Positions 1-6,526 of a DNA stretch of 6,765 nucleotides are shown here, piece after piece. This stretch comes from an uncultured Anaerolineae bacterium (lineage in GTDB: Bacteria > Chloroflexota > Anaerolineae > Anaerolineales > Villigracilaceae). The DNA lies in the NCBI GenBank assembly GCA_903882765.1, contig CAIRYE010000009.1:1-6765 (forward strand). Direction: 5' to 3'. Numbering within the stretch: position 1 is the first letter of the stretch; the number at the start of each line of letters is the position of its first letter. The translations under genes were made by a program, and so were the position numbers. Under the pieces are notes generated by a model that was not told where the DNA came from, ran no database searches, and worked only from the letters and a program-made list of their open reading frames with translations.

Positions 1-2
1 AA

Positions 3-77
3 CTGGTCATCGAAGTCCTTTCGAACGGCGCCAATACCGATGATGAAGCCATCTGGCTTGCGCCCCGCGTTGAGTAA
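3..77 (+). CDS. C-terminal end of an unrecognised protein (partial)
   Basis: The window opens inside an apparent plus-strand reading frame that gives 24 residues ending SNGANTDDEAIWLAPRVE and a TAA stop at 75-77. Frame 3 was chosen because its residues look protein-like and because a textbook plus-strand terminator begins 25 nt after the stop. Frame 1 also stays open to 84 but reads less like a protein, and frame 2 stops early. The minus strand here also reads protein-like for about 23 codons, but it has no start codon and meets a stop just upstream. Too little is visible to name a family. The gene is convergent with the coaE-der operon. Confidence 0.5.
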   Translation: MVIEVLSNGANTDDEAIWLAPRVE

Positions 78-102
78 GATATAGTTCTACGATTGAAAAG
101 CG

Positions 103-133
103 AGAGGCTGTCCGAAAGGACAGCCTCTTTTTT
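103..133 (+). terminator. Rho-independent terminator of the left-edge gene
   Basis: A perfect 11-bp stem (AGAGGCTGTCC at 103-113 with GGACAGCCTCT at 118-128) is capped by a GAAA tetraloop (114-117) and runs directly into a T tract (128-133). It is oriented for the plus strand and lies 25 nt after the TAA at 75-77. It should also keep plus-strand transcription out of the repeat block that follows. Confidence 0.93.
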
Positions 134-142
134 ATTGTTTGG

Positions 143-362
143 GGGAAGGGCAAGATCAAAGGCGGCTCACGCGAAGGACGCAAAGGGCGCGAAGAAGAGC
201 AGAACTTAGGGTAAGTGCAAGATCAAGGGTGGGTTCACGCTCAGGCGCGGGAGGGAAGGGTAAGATCAAGGGCGGCTCCCGCGAAGGACGCAAAGGGCGC
301 GAAGAAGAGCAGAACTTAGGGTAAGTGCAAGATCAAGGGCGGGTTCACGCTAAGGCGCGGAG
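143..362. repeat. Two tandem copies of a 110-bp purine-rich repeat
   Basis: Copy 1 (143-252) and copy 2 (253-362) match at an exact 110-bp offset. By eye they differ by five substitutions plus a change in the last two bases, and 171-229 is identical to 281-339. Each unit contains two subcopies of a core like GCAAGATCAAGGGCGGGTT, 67 nt apart, followed by iterated 9-mers such as GAAGGACGC, AAAGGGCGC and GAAGAAGAGC. The plus strand is roughly three-quarters purine. I see no long inverted repeat, target duplication or transposase. Open frames through here give only Arg/Gly/Ser-rich low-complexity peptides, so I regard the block as non-coding. It lies between two inward-facing terminators. Confidence 0.9.
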
Positions 363-383
363 ACGGCAAAGAAAGGCGAGGGA

Positions 384-535
384 GGGAAGGGCAAGATCAA
401 GGGCGGCTCACACAAAGGCACAATGGACACGGAGAAGTGCAGAAATTCGAAGAAAGGCAAGATCAAGGGGGGTTTATGGGAAGGCGCTCCGGTCTCGATG
501 GAGCCAAACGGGGACACGAAGAAGAACAGAAGTTT
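384..535. repeat. Degenerate third (and trace fourth) copy of the 110-bp repeat
   Basis: After a 21-bp spacer (363-383), itself made of similar GGCAAAGAAAGGCG-type wording, the unit restarts with GGGAAGGGCAAGATCAAGGG at 384 and carries a second core (CAAGATCAAGGGG) near 458. The middle has drifted to a CACAAAGGCACAATGGACAC-type series. Traces of a further unit (GGGGACACGAAGAAGAACAG) appear at 510-529. CAAGATCAA-type cores (TAAGATCAA at 261) fall at about 151, 218, 261, 328, 392 and 458. The left copies are nearly identical and the right ones divergent, which suggests recent duplication of an older array. Confidence 0.75.
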
Positions 536-682
536 GGAGAAGGACAATTTCTTGGGCAGCTCATCTTCGGGGCTTCGGTTGGGCTGATGTGAGGGTAATG
601 CTTTTGCGGGGGATAATGCTGGTCAGTTGGTGATGTGGGATGGATTGCTTATCGATCGGGATCGACTTGCGGGGAAAAGAAA
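536..682. other. Intergenic spacer with nothing recognisable
   Basis: Between the decayed repeat block and the der terminator I see no credible gene, RNA, promoter or inverted repeat. The plus-strand frame that runs from the repeats to 633 changes composition here and shows no family features. Confidence 0.5.
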
Positions 683-713
683 AAACCGGTAAGGGGGTTG
701 CCCTTACCGGTTT
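683..713 (-). terminator. Rho-independent terminator after der
   Basis: A perfect 13-bp stem (AAACCGGTAAGGG at 683-695 with CCCTTACCGGTTT at 701-713) has a 5-nt loop. On the minus strand it is followed by a T-rich run (complement of 677-685). The stem begins 4 nt after the der stop codon. The run of A on the left and near-symmetric stem mark it as the end of the minus-strand operon. Confidence 0.92.
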
Positions 714-717
714 GGGT

Positions 718-2091
718 TTACTTGTCTTTGTCTTTATGACCTTTGGCCGCTAGTTTGATGGGGGTGCCGAGGAAGCCGTAATCTTCGCGGATCTTGTTTT
801 CGAGGTAGCGCTGGTAGGTGAAGTGCAGCAGCTTGGGATTGTTGACGAACAACACGAAGGTGGGTGGGTCGGAGCGAACCTGGGTGCCGTAGTAGATCTT
901 GAGCATGATGCCAGCGTGCGTGGGTGGCGGCTGGTAATCCATAGCGTTTTGTAAGATGGCGTTGATCTTGGAGGTAGATAACCTAGCAAGGCGCTCTTCT
1001 TGCACTTGCAGGGCTAAGGGCAGTACCTGGTCTACTCGTTGGCCGGTTTTTGCGGAGATGAACAGGATCGGTACATAATCCATAAAGTTCAATTCTTGGC
1101 GAACTTTTTTGGTGTATTCTTCCATGGTGTAGCTATCTTTTTCGATGGCGTCCCATTTGTTTACCAACACCACGCAGCTCTTCCATTCATCCAAAATATA
1201 CCCGGCGATGTGGGTATCTTGGGCGGTGATGCCTTCTACCGCGTCGATCATCAGCAGGGCAACATCGGCTCGCTCGATGGATTTGAAAGCTCGCACCACG
1301 CTGTATTTCTCAACACCGGGGTCGATGCGGCCGCGGCGGCGAATACCGGCGGTATCGATGAGGGTAACGCTGATGCCGTCCACATCCAGCAGGGTATCGA
1401 CCGAATCGCGGGTGGTGCCGGCGATGGGGCTAACGATGCTGCGTTCGGCGCCGGCCAAGCGGTTGAGCAGGCTGGATTTGCCGGCGTTAGGCTTGCCAAC
1501 GATGGCGATCTTCACCGAGTCATCATGTTCGCTGGGGGTTTCTTCTGGGAAGAAATCGATCAACGCGTCCAGCAGGTCACCGGTATCGGTGCCATGCACG
1601 GCGCTGATGGCATAGGGGTCACCTAGGCCAAGTTCGTAAAATTGGCTGGCGCTATTGCGTTCGGTGAGGCTTTCGCATTTGTTCACCACCAAAAGGATGG
1701 GTGGGAAGTAATCCCCATCGACTTGTTTCTGATTGCGGCGAAGGATCTCGGCGATCTCATGGTCGGCGGGGGTGGGGCCGGTTTGGCCATCGGTAAGCAT
1801 AAGCACCACATCCGCTTCGCGGATGGCTACTTGGGCTTGCTGTTTAATATCGGCAATAAAATCGGAGGAACCCACAGAAAGCGGGGTCTTTCCACCGTGG
1901 GTGGGGTCTATACCACCCGTATCAATGATGGTAAACGAATGGCCAGACCATTCCGCTTCCGAGAAGATACGGTCGCGGGTGGTACCGGGGGTGTCATCCA
2001 CAATTGCCAGACGTTCGCCGGCGAGGCGGTTGAATAGTGTGCTCTTCCCAACATTTGGGCGTCCCACAAGTGCTACTACAGGTTTTGTCAT
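718..2091 (-). CDS. der: Ribosome biogenesis GTPase Der (EngA), double GTPase
   Basis: This essential GTPase has two tandem G domains and helps mature the 50S ribosomal subunit. The first G domain shows GRPNVGKS (10-17), GTTRD (36-40), DTGG (57-60), NKCE (137-140) and SAVHG (163-167). The second shows GKPNAGKSS (199-207), GTTRD (225-229), DTAGI (246-250), NKWD (311-314) and SAKTG (346-350). A KH-like C-terminal domain follows, from about 365, ending in a basic tail (GHKDKDK). The length of 457 aa is normal for the family. The first-domain G4 motif is NKCE rather than NKxD, a conservative oddity. The ATG at 2091 is preceded by AGGAAAG (2097-2103), a good ribosome-binding site. The gene is last in the operon, 44 nt after cdaR, with a terminator directly behind it. 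Confidence 0.98.
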   Translation of the reverse strand: MTKPVVALVGRPNVGKSTLFNRLAGERLAIVDDTPGTTRDRIFSEAEWSGHSFTIIDTGGIDPTHGGKTPLSVGSSDFIADIKQQAQVAIREADVVLMLTDGQTGPTPADHEIAEILRRNQKQVDGDYFPPILLVVNKCESLTERNSASQFYELGLGDPYAISAVHGTDTGDLLDALIDFFPEETPSEHDDSVKIAIVGKPNAGKSSLLNRLAGAERSIVSPIAGTTRDSVDTLLDVDGISVTLIDTAGIRRRGRIDPGVEKYSVVRAFKSIERADVALLMIDAVEGITAQDTHIAGYILDEWKSCVVLVNKWDAIEKDSYTMEEYTKKVRQELNFMDYVPILFISAKTGQRVDQVLPLALQVQEERLARLSTSKINAILQNAMDYQPPPTHAGIMLKIYYGTQVRSDPPTFVLFVNNPKLLHFTYQRYLENKIREDYGFLGTPIKLAAKGHKDKDK

Positions 2092-2135
2092 TCTTTCTTT
2101 CCTAATAAAACGTAAATATTAACAATGGAACAAGG

Positions 2136-3386
2136 TTACGGAAGCGGGGTTGGTTGGCTTCCCGCGGGTGTAATTGTAACCTCAATAGTGCCAGGGTTGA
2201 TGGTTTGTACCTTGATCTCGTTGATGAGTATTTGAACCATCGGATCGAGGGTATGTTTCCCTACTTTTAATCCGGTTAGGTCTAATATTACCTTAATGTC
2301 ACCGGTTTTTAACGAATCAAGCATTGGAATGGGGCCGGTGATGATCAGGTCCACAACGTTGGGCGAGAAGAGTGCTGTTAGACCATTCCCTACACCGATG
2401 ATCTCAACGGGAAGTCCTTTTAGGGTTAGGCTGCCTTCGATGGCGGAAATGCCCACCTGCACCTTGACCGTTTGTTCGCCGATGATGGTGACGCCGTTGG
2501 GTAACACTAGCGGGATGCTGGCGTTGATGTCGGCGGCTTCACCGTTTAGGCTGAAAGGCTCAGTTTCTACAAAGCCGGGCATATCGGCGATGAGGGCGGG
2601 GTTTTGTGAGTAAACCGTGACCACGGGGGGGAACACCGAAATGTTGGTAACGCGGTAGCCACCCGCTTGTTGGCCGCTGATATTCACTTTTACGGCGATA
2701 TCGCGGTAGCCGCCAAGCTGTATGATGGGCTGGTTCACGCTGATCTTGAAGGGGTTGATATTCAGATCTTCCAAAGTGCGCCCATTGGTATCCAACACCA
2801 CTACCAGCAATTCTTGCTGAATATCCTGGCGAAGGCCGGCGATGCCGATCTCTACCTGGGCTTTGCTCACTTTGTCGATCATAGATCGCGGGCCAGATAC
2901 GGTTACTTCGCGCACTTCCATTTGGGCGGTGCTGGTTTTGTAACCAATGGCGGGTTCGCCGCGCAGCACTACCGAAACGGGTAATTTTACGCTGCCTAAT
3001 TCTTCCAGATCAATGCTTACTTTTTCTACCGAAAGGCCAACAATTTGCACCGGCCTAAAACTAACTTGCGGTTGAATTTTTAGAGCGTGCTTACCGGCTT
3101 TTAGTCCTGAGAGATCTAGGATGGCACGAACTTCACCGTTTGTTTGGGTCATACTATCCCACACTGAGATCGGCGCCATCATCGAAACGGTGACCATTTC
3201 GGGCAGGGTGCCAACTACCACCAAGGATGGATCTAACCCGATCACCTCTAGCTTTATGGCTTGAGGGTAATCGCGCGTTACGGTGGGGTCTGAGGTGTTG
3301 ACAGCAGAGATCCACACGATCACCGCTAGGGCAAAGGCGAGCACGAATGTTTTTAGATTTCGTACGATCCACTTGATCAGGGTCAT
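2136..3386 (-). CDS. cdaR: YbbR-domain membrane protein, CdaR-like partner of diadenylate cyclase
   Basis: This 416-aa protein has a short cytoplasmic N terminus, one membrane segment (about 12-30) and a long extracytoplasmic part rich in beta strand. I count four YbbR-type repeats, at about 41-126, 132-218, 228-312 and 321-406. Repeats 1 and 4 share the wording LDLSGLKAGKH / LDLTGLKVGKH. In Firmicutes the CdaR/YbbR protein binds CdaA at the membrane and tunes c-di-AMP production; a like role here is inferred from adjacency. The start codon overlaps the cdaA stop (ATGA, 3383-3386), so the two are probably translationally coupled. The C terminus (TPAGSQPTPLP) is a short Pro-rich tail. The family is clear; the regulatory direction is not visible from sequence. 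Confidence 0.93.
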   Translation of the reverse strand: MTLIKWIVRNLKTFVLAFALAVIVWISAVNTSDPTVTRDYPQAIKLEVIGLDPSLVVVGTLPEMVTVSMMAPISVWDSMTQTNGEVRAILDLSGLKAGKHALKIQPQVSFRPVQIVGLSVEKVSIDLEELGSVKLPVSVVLRGEPAIGYKTSTAQMEVREVTVSGPRSMIDKVSKAQVEIGIAGLRQDIQQELLVVVLDTNGRTLEDLNINPFKISVNQPIIQLGGYRDIAVKVNISGQQAGGYRVTNISVFPPVVTVYSQNPALIADMPGFVETEPFSLNGEAADINASIPLVLPNGVTIIGEQTVKVQVGISAIEGSLTLKGLPVEIIGVGNGLTALFSPNVVDLIITGPIPMLDSLKTGDIKVILDLTGLKVGKHTLDPMVQILINEIKVQTINPGTIEVTITPAGSQPTPLP

Positions 3387-4243
3387 TCTTTGCCCCCGAA
3401 TAAGTAAGGAAAATGCTGTTGGAAGAAGCCATCGCCGGCGCGTTCGGCATTGTAGAAGGCGTTGAGAATGTTGCCCAAGCGCTCGGGGTCGAGCCGGCGG
3501 ATCATTTTGCCGGCGTGGGCGATGGAGATGGAGCCGGTCTCTTCGGAGACCACTACCGCGATGGCGTCTGATACCTCTGAGATGCCCAATGCGGCGCGAT
3601 GGCGGGTGCCCATTTGCCGATCGGGGGTGGTGCTAAGGATACCGCTGGACGATAAGGGCAGTACGCACGAGCCGGCGCGGATCATCATTTTATCTACAAT
3701 GACTGCGCCATCGTGCAGGGGGGTGTTTGGGTAAAAGATCTGCAGCAACAGCTCTGGGGTGACCAGGGCGTTAAGGCGCACGCCGCTGTTCACAAAATCA
3801 TCCAGGTTATCGAAGCGCTGCATAATGATGAGCGCGCCGTGCTGGCGGGAGGAAAGACGAGCGGCGGCATCGACCACCATCGAGATGCTCTTCTTTACTT
3901 GGTCTTCTTCTTTGCGGTTGGTGATAGGCACAAAAGTGCCGGCGCGACCAATGCGCTCGAGGGCTTTACGTATTTCGGGGGCAAAGATGACCGGTACAGC
4001 CACGATCAGCGCTGGCAGGGTGGTAGTGACCAGCCAGCTGAAGGCGGGCAGGTCGACGATCATATTGATGATGGCCATGAGCACCAGCAGGAAGATGGCG
4101 CCGCGCAGCAGCACCATAGCCTGGGTATCGCGCAGGAAGTGCAGCAACGCAAAGAAAACCAGCGTCACCAGGGCGATATCCAAGATGCTTAACCAGTTGA
4201 TCCGTAAAAAGAAGAAGAAGATCTCGTTAAAAAAATCAGTCAT
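3383..4243 (-). CDS. cdaA: Membrane diadenylate cyclase CdaA (DisA_N / DAC domain)
   Basis: CdaA condenses two ATP into cyclic di-AMP, a second messenger tied to potassium, osmotic and cell-wall homeostasis. The protein has three N-terminal membrane helices (about 17-37, 43-61, 67-88) followed by a cytoplasmic DAC domain. The catalytic signatures are intact: LHDGA at 176-180 and GTRHRAALG at 212-220. At 286 aa the length fits the CdaA class (about 270-290), not the larger DisA. The gene begins 30 nt after the coaE stop and overlaps cdaR by 4 bp. The ATG at 4243 has no clear Shine-Dalgarno: the preceding bases read TTGATTGATAACGA, and the nearest purine run (GAAGGCAAG) is about 17 nt away. Translation may depend on ribosomes finishing coaE. 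The familiar third partner, glmM, is absent and coaE lies upstream instead. Confidence 0.97.
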   Translation of the reverse strand: MTDFFNEIFFFFLRINWLSILDIALVTLVFFALLHFLRDTQAMVLLRGAIFLLVLMAIINMIVDLPAFSWLVTTTLPALIVAVPVIFAPEIRKALERIGRAGTFVPITNRKEEDQVKKSISMVVDAAARLSSRQHGALIIMQRFDNLDDFVNSGVRLNALVTPELLLQIFYPNTPLHDGAVIVDKMMIRAGSCVLPLSSSGILSTTPDRQMGTRHRAALGISEVSDAIAVVVSEETGSISIAHAGKMIRRLDPERLGNILNAFYNAERAGDGFFQQHFPYLFGGKE

Positions 4244-4273
4244 TCGTTATCAATCAAAACTTGCCTTCGCGCT

Positions 4274-5407
4274 TTATAGGGGTTTTAGCACCCGCTCGGC
4301 GTTCAGGGTCTTTACCAGCAAAAGTCTGTCTTCCAGTTCTTGCTCTTTCGCCGCTTCTGTCCAGGCTCGTAGGCCTAGGTTTGCCGCGTCTTTGCTTTCA
4401 AAGCCTTGGCTGGCAAGCATGCTTCGCAGATCGGTGCTGGCAAATTTGGTGGGCAGGAAGAGAAGTACCACTTCGCAGCTCAAAGTGCTAGCTTCACGTT
4501 CGACCGTATCAATGAGGTCGAGGATGGCTTTGCTTTCACTTTCGGCATCCAAGGATGGGTCTACGAACAAGTCGGTGAGGCGGGCGATGTAATTCTCGGC
4601 AAACCAGCCTGCTACCGCCACCATTTTGCGTTGCTGCTTTAGGAAGAAAAAGGCGCGGTCATCGGTAGGGATGAAGGGCGCTTTGCCTTCCGCGCTGGCG
4701 CCGGCTAGGTTAATGAACTTGCGTAATTCTTCCATTTCAGCGGGGCGAACACGCCTTAGCGGGCTTTCGGCTGCCAGGGCGGCGGCTTCCTGCCGTTCGC
4801 GGATGATCTGGTTGTAGGCGGCGGAAACTTGGTTCCAAGTGTCACTGGCGCTTCCTTCATTGTTGATCAGCACAGTGGCGGCGGCTATCTTTTCGCTGTC
4901 GTCACCCTGAAAATCGACTCGTTGGCGGGCGTCTTCTTCGGACATGCCACGCTTGCTAATAAGGCGCTGCAACGCTATTTTCTGCGGCACCGTTACGACC
5001 CAGATCGTGTCACATAGATCCTTTAGGGGGCCTTCCAGTAGTTTCACCGCTTCGATGGCGATGATCTCTTTCGGGCCTTCGTAGCCTTCGATCAACAGGT
5101 TGATGGCTTCGCGGACAAAGGGGTGGATGATGCTTTCCAACATACTGAGGGCGGCGGGGTCGCTAAACACGAGGCGGCCGAGTTTTACGCGATCGATCTC
5201 GCCTTCGTTGTCGAGCAGCCACTTGCCAAACGCATCCACCACCAATTGGAAGGCTGGGGCACCCTTGAGCATCGCGCGGCGTGAGATAACGTCGGCATCG
5301 ATGATATGAGCGCCTTTTTGATCCAGCATCTTGAGCACTAGGCTTTTGCCGGTGCCAATATTGCCTGTTAAACCAATGATGTACTTGCCGGGGTTTGTGG
5401 TGACCAA
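4274..5407 (-). CDS. coaE: Dephospho-CoA kinase with a GNAT-like C-terminal extension
   Basis: The N-terminal ~200 residues form a dephospho-CoA kinase, the last step of CoA synthesis (ATP-dependent 3'-phosphorylation of dephospho-CoA). Visible are the P-loop GNIGTGKS (15-22), IIDAD (35-39), HP (95-96), the IEAVKLLEG strand (118-126) and a lid with R148, R153, R161 and R163 plus VDFQ (164-167). At 377 aa the protein is far longer than the usual ~200. After a helical linker (~200-215), residues ~218-350 read like a GNAT acetyltransferase fold: VRPAEMEEL, a beta hairpin FFFLKQQRKMVAVAGW, LTDLFVDPSLD, then a helix, CEVVLLFLP and LRSMLASQGFE. The usual acetyl-CoA loop Q/RxxGxG is not present, so the extension may be catalytically dead. 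The start is TTG at 5407, chosen for its ribosome-binding site. It is first in the operon with cdaA, cdaR and der. Confidence 0.93.
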   Translation of the reverse strand: MVTTNPGKYIIGLTGNIGTGKSLVLKMLDQKGAHIIDADVISRRAMLKGAPAFQLVVDAFGKWLLDNEGEIDRVKLGRLVFSDPAALSMLESIIHPFVREAINLLIEGYEGPKEIIAIEAVKLLEGPLKDLCDTIWVVTVPQKIALQRLISKRGMSEEDARQRVDFQGDDSEKIAAATVLINNEGSASDTWNQVSAAYNQIIRERQEAAALAAESPLRRVRPAEMEELRKFINLAGASAEGKAPFIPTDDRAFFFLKQQRKMVAVAGWFAENYIARLTDLFVDPSLDAESESKAILDLIDTVEREASTLSCEVVLLFLPTKFASTDLRSMLASQGFESKDAANLGLRAWTEAAKEQELEDRLLLVKTLNAERVLKPL

Positions 5408-5414
5408 AATCCTG

Positions 5415-5419
5415 CTCCT
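5415..5419 (-). promoter_or_regulatory. Ribosome-binding site that fixes the TTG start of coaE
   Basis: AGGAG on the minus strand lies 7 nt before TTG (5405-5407). No in-frame ATG or GTG lies between this site and the P-loop, so the non-ATG start is well supported. An ATT at 5408-5410 is in frame but is an unlikely initiator. Confidence 0.85.
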
Positions 5420-5455
5420 GGGTCAAATGGTTAATACGACTATTCAGTATAAATC

Positions 5456-5484
5456 ATTTTAGCCTTTGCGGGGTAATAAGTCAA
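5456..5484 (-). promoter_or_regulatory. Sigma-70-type promoter of the coaE-cdaA-cdaR-der operon
   Basis: On the minus strand, TTGACT (5479-5484) and TAAAAT (5456-5461) are separated by exactly 17 bp, matching the housekeeping consensus at five of six bases each. The predicted transcript start near 5449 gives a leader of about 42 nt before the TTG of coaE. No riboswitch or operator is evident in this leader. Confidence 0.85.
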
Positions 5485-5580
5485 AGAAATGGGGGTTGTT
5501 AGGGTGATATGGATCGATCAATGGTATTGCCGCCCCGGACAATCGTATACTCGAACTAAATTTACCTATACCAATGAATC

Positions 5581-5612
5581 AAAAACGCCCGCGTTGAACT
5601 GACGCGGGCGTT
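5581..5612 (-). terminator. Rho-independent terminator after the serine protease gene
   Basis: A perfect 11-bp stem (AACGCCCGCGT at 5584-5594 with ACGCGGGCGTT at 5602-5612) with a 7-nt loop lies 22 nt past the protease stop codon. On the minus strand it ends in TTTTT. It separates the protease transcript from the coaE promoter about 100 bp further on, so the two units are likely independent. Confidence 0.9.
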
Positions 5613-5634
5613 GTGTTAATTGCGTGAGGGGACT

Positions 5635-6444
5635 TTAGTGGCTCGCCACGTAGTCGTTGATCATATCGAGCAGGGGTTGTTTATCGAGCCGGAAAACGCC
5701 GCCGGTGCCGGCACAATTGCTGTTGATGCCGAAGGATGTTACGGCCGCGACGACCGTGCTTTTGCCCAAGAAGTTTGGCCCGCCGGAATCACCAAAGCAG
5801 GTGCCGCCGGTAGCGGCGTTGTTGGAGAGCAGCATCGAGAAATCGCCGGTGTAACCGGGCACGTTGATCTGCAGCAAGTGGGGGTACGCTACCATACGGA
5901 TCTTCAGGGCGGATTCTTTCCAGGCGGTTGCGTCGGGGAAGGATTTTTGTAAACCGTAGCCGACGGAGGTAAAGGTTACATCCTTTACGCCACGTTTGGT
6001 TTTGAGCGCATCGAGCTGGCCAGCGGTGGGAAGGGTGCCGTACTCATCCATCACAATGGGCTGGGATAAGGTTACCAAGCCAAGATCGTGCAGCACGAAC
6101 GAGCCGCTGCCGAAATCGGGGTGGGTGAAGATATTAGAAAACTCTACCGTGGTGGGGCCAGCGAAGGGGTAGGTTTTTGGTTGGATGTTCTGAACGTCGC
6201 TCTCGAACCAGATGCGACCACCGGTTGCGCCATCAGTACAATGGCCGGCAGTGAGCACAACGGTTGGGGAGATGAGCGTGCCGGAGCATCGCCATGCTGG
6301 GGAGCCGTCCACATCGAAGATCAATAAGCCAACGTAGGGGTGGCCTTCGCCATCGGGTTCGCCATCGGTGACGGCGGCAGCGATGCCGAAAGTGCTAAGC
6401 AGTAGAACAACCACGAGCAATAAACTGAACAAGCTTTTTTTCAT
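5635..6444 (-). CDS. Secreted trypsin-fold serine protease (family S1)
   Basis: This 269-aa protein starts with a Sec signal peptide: KK, a hydrophobic stretch at about 5-20, and AAA at 22-24 as the likely cleavage site. The chymotrypsin fold follows. The triad is His68 in LTAGHC, Asp120 in HDLGLVTL and Ser220 in GDSGGP. Cys53/Cys69 and Cys216/Cys244 are placed for the two usual disulfides. The residue at chymotrypsin position 189 is Gly214, not Asp, so Arg/Lys specificity is unlikely and an elastase- or chymotrypsin-like preference is possible. Cleavage after Ala24 would expose Val25 as the N terminus, which could form the activating salt bridge with Asp219 without a propeptide; this is inference. 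The ATG at 6444 was chosen because a signal peptide follows directly and AAAGGA precedes it. An in-frame ATG at 6648 would run through the leader RNA structures and add 68 residues without family character. Confidence 0.93.
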   Translation of the reverse strand: MKKSLFSLLLVVVLLLSTFGIAAAVTDGEPDGEGHPYVGLLIFDVDGSPAWRCSGTLISPTVVLTAGHCTDGATGGRIWFESDVQNIQPKTYPFAGPTTVEFSNIFTHPDFGSGSFVLHDLGLVTLSQPIVMDEYGTLPTAGQLDALKTKRGVKDVTFTSVGYGLQKSFPDATAWKESALKIRMVAYPHLLQINVPGYTGDFSMLLSNNAATGGTCFGDSGGPNFLGKSTVVAAVTSFGINSNCAGTGGVFRLDKQPLLDMINDYVASH

Positions 6445-6450
6445 ATCTTT

Positions 6451-6456
6451 TCCTTT
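6451..6456 (-). promoter_or_regulatory. Ribosome-binding site that decides the protease start
   Basis: AAAGGA on the minus strand lies 6 nt upstream of the ATG at 6442-6444. This supports the short form with the signal peptide over the longer in-frame start at 6648. A second SD-like string (GGGAGG, 6481-6486) has no start codon at a usable distance. Confidence 0.8.
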
Positions 6457-6492
6457 ATCCTTTGGTTTGATTTTTTGAACCTCCCGGGCAAT

Positions 6493-6526
6493 AAAAAAAC
6501 TGCCGCGGAACGTTCTCTTCGGCAGT
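6493..6526 (-). terminator. Intrinsic terminator inside the protease leader (attenuator)
   Basis: On the minus strand ACTGCCG (6520-6526) pairs with CGGCAGT (6499-6505) across a 14-nt loop and is followed by T residues through 6493. It sits about 50 nt before the protease start, not after a gene, which marks it as an attenuator. Its 5' arm coincides with the conserved TGCCG end of the riboswitch aptamer, so the aptamer and terminator probably compete. Confidence 0.8.

Noticed and set aside
143..490. CRISPR array
   Set aside because: The repeats alternate 43- and about 66-nt intervals, the intervening sequence is also repeated, and no cas gene is near.
350..547. Minus-strand open frame with a Phe/Pro-rich peptide
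   Set aside because: It is the antisense reading of the same purine-rich repeats; composition explains it.
139..633. Two back-to-back plus-strand open frames (139-324 and 325-633)
   Set aside because: They consist of Arg/Lys/Gly-rich low-complexity peptide made by the 110-bp repeats, have no clear ribosome-binding sites, lie behind a strong terminator and match no family wording.
1039..1626. Long plus-strand frames opposite der, cdaA and coaE
   Set aside because: They are antisense shadows of well-recognised genes in GC-rich codon context and show no family features of their own.
5432..5441. TAATACGACT, identical to the start of a T7 phage promoter
   Set aside because: The match stops after 10 bases (ATTCAG follows instead of CACTATAG), there is no phage context, and it reads away from coaE.
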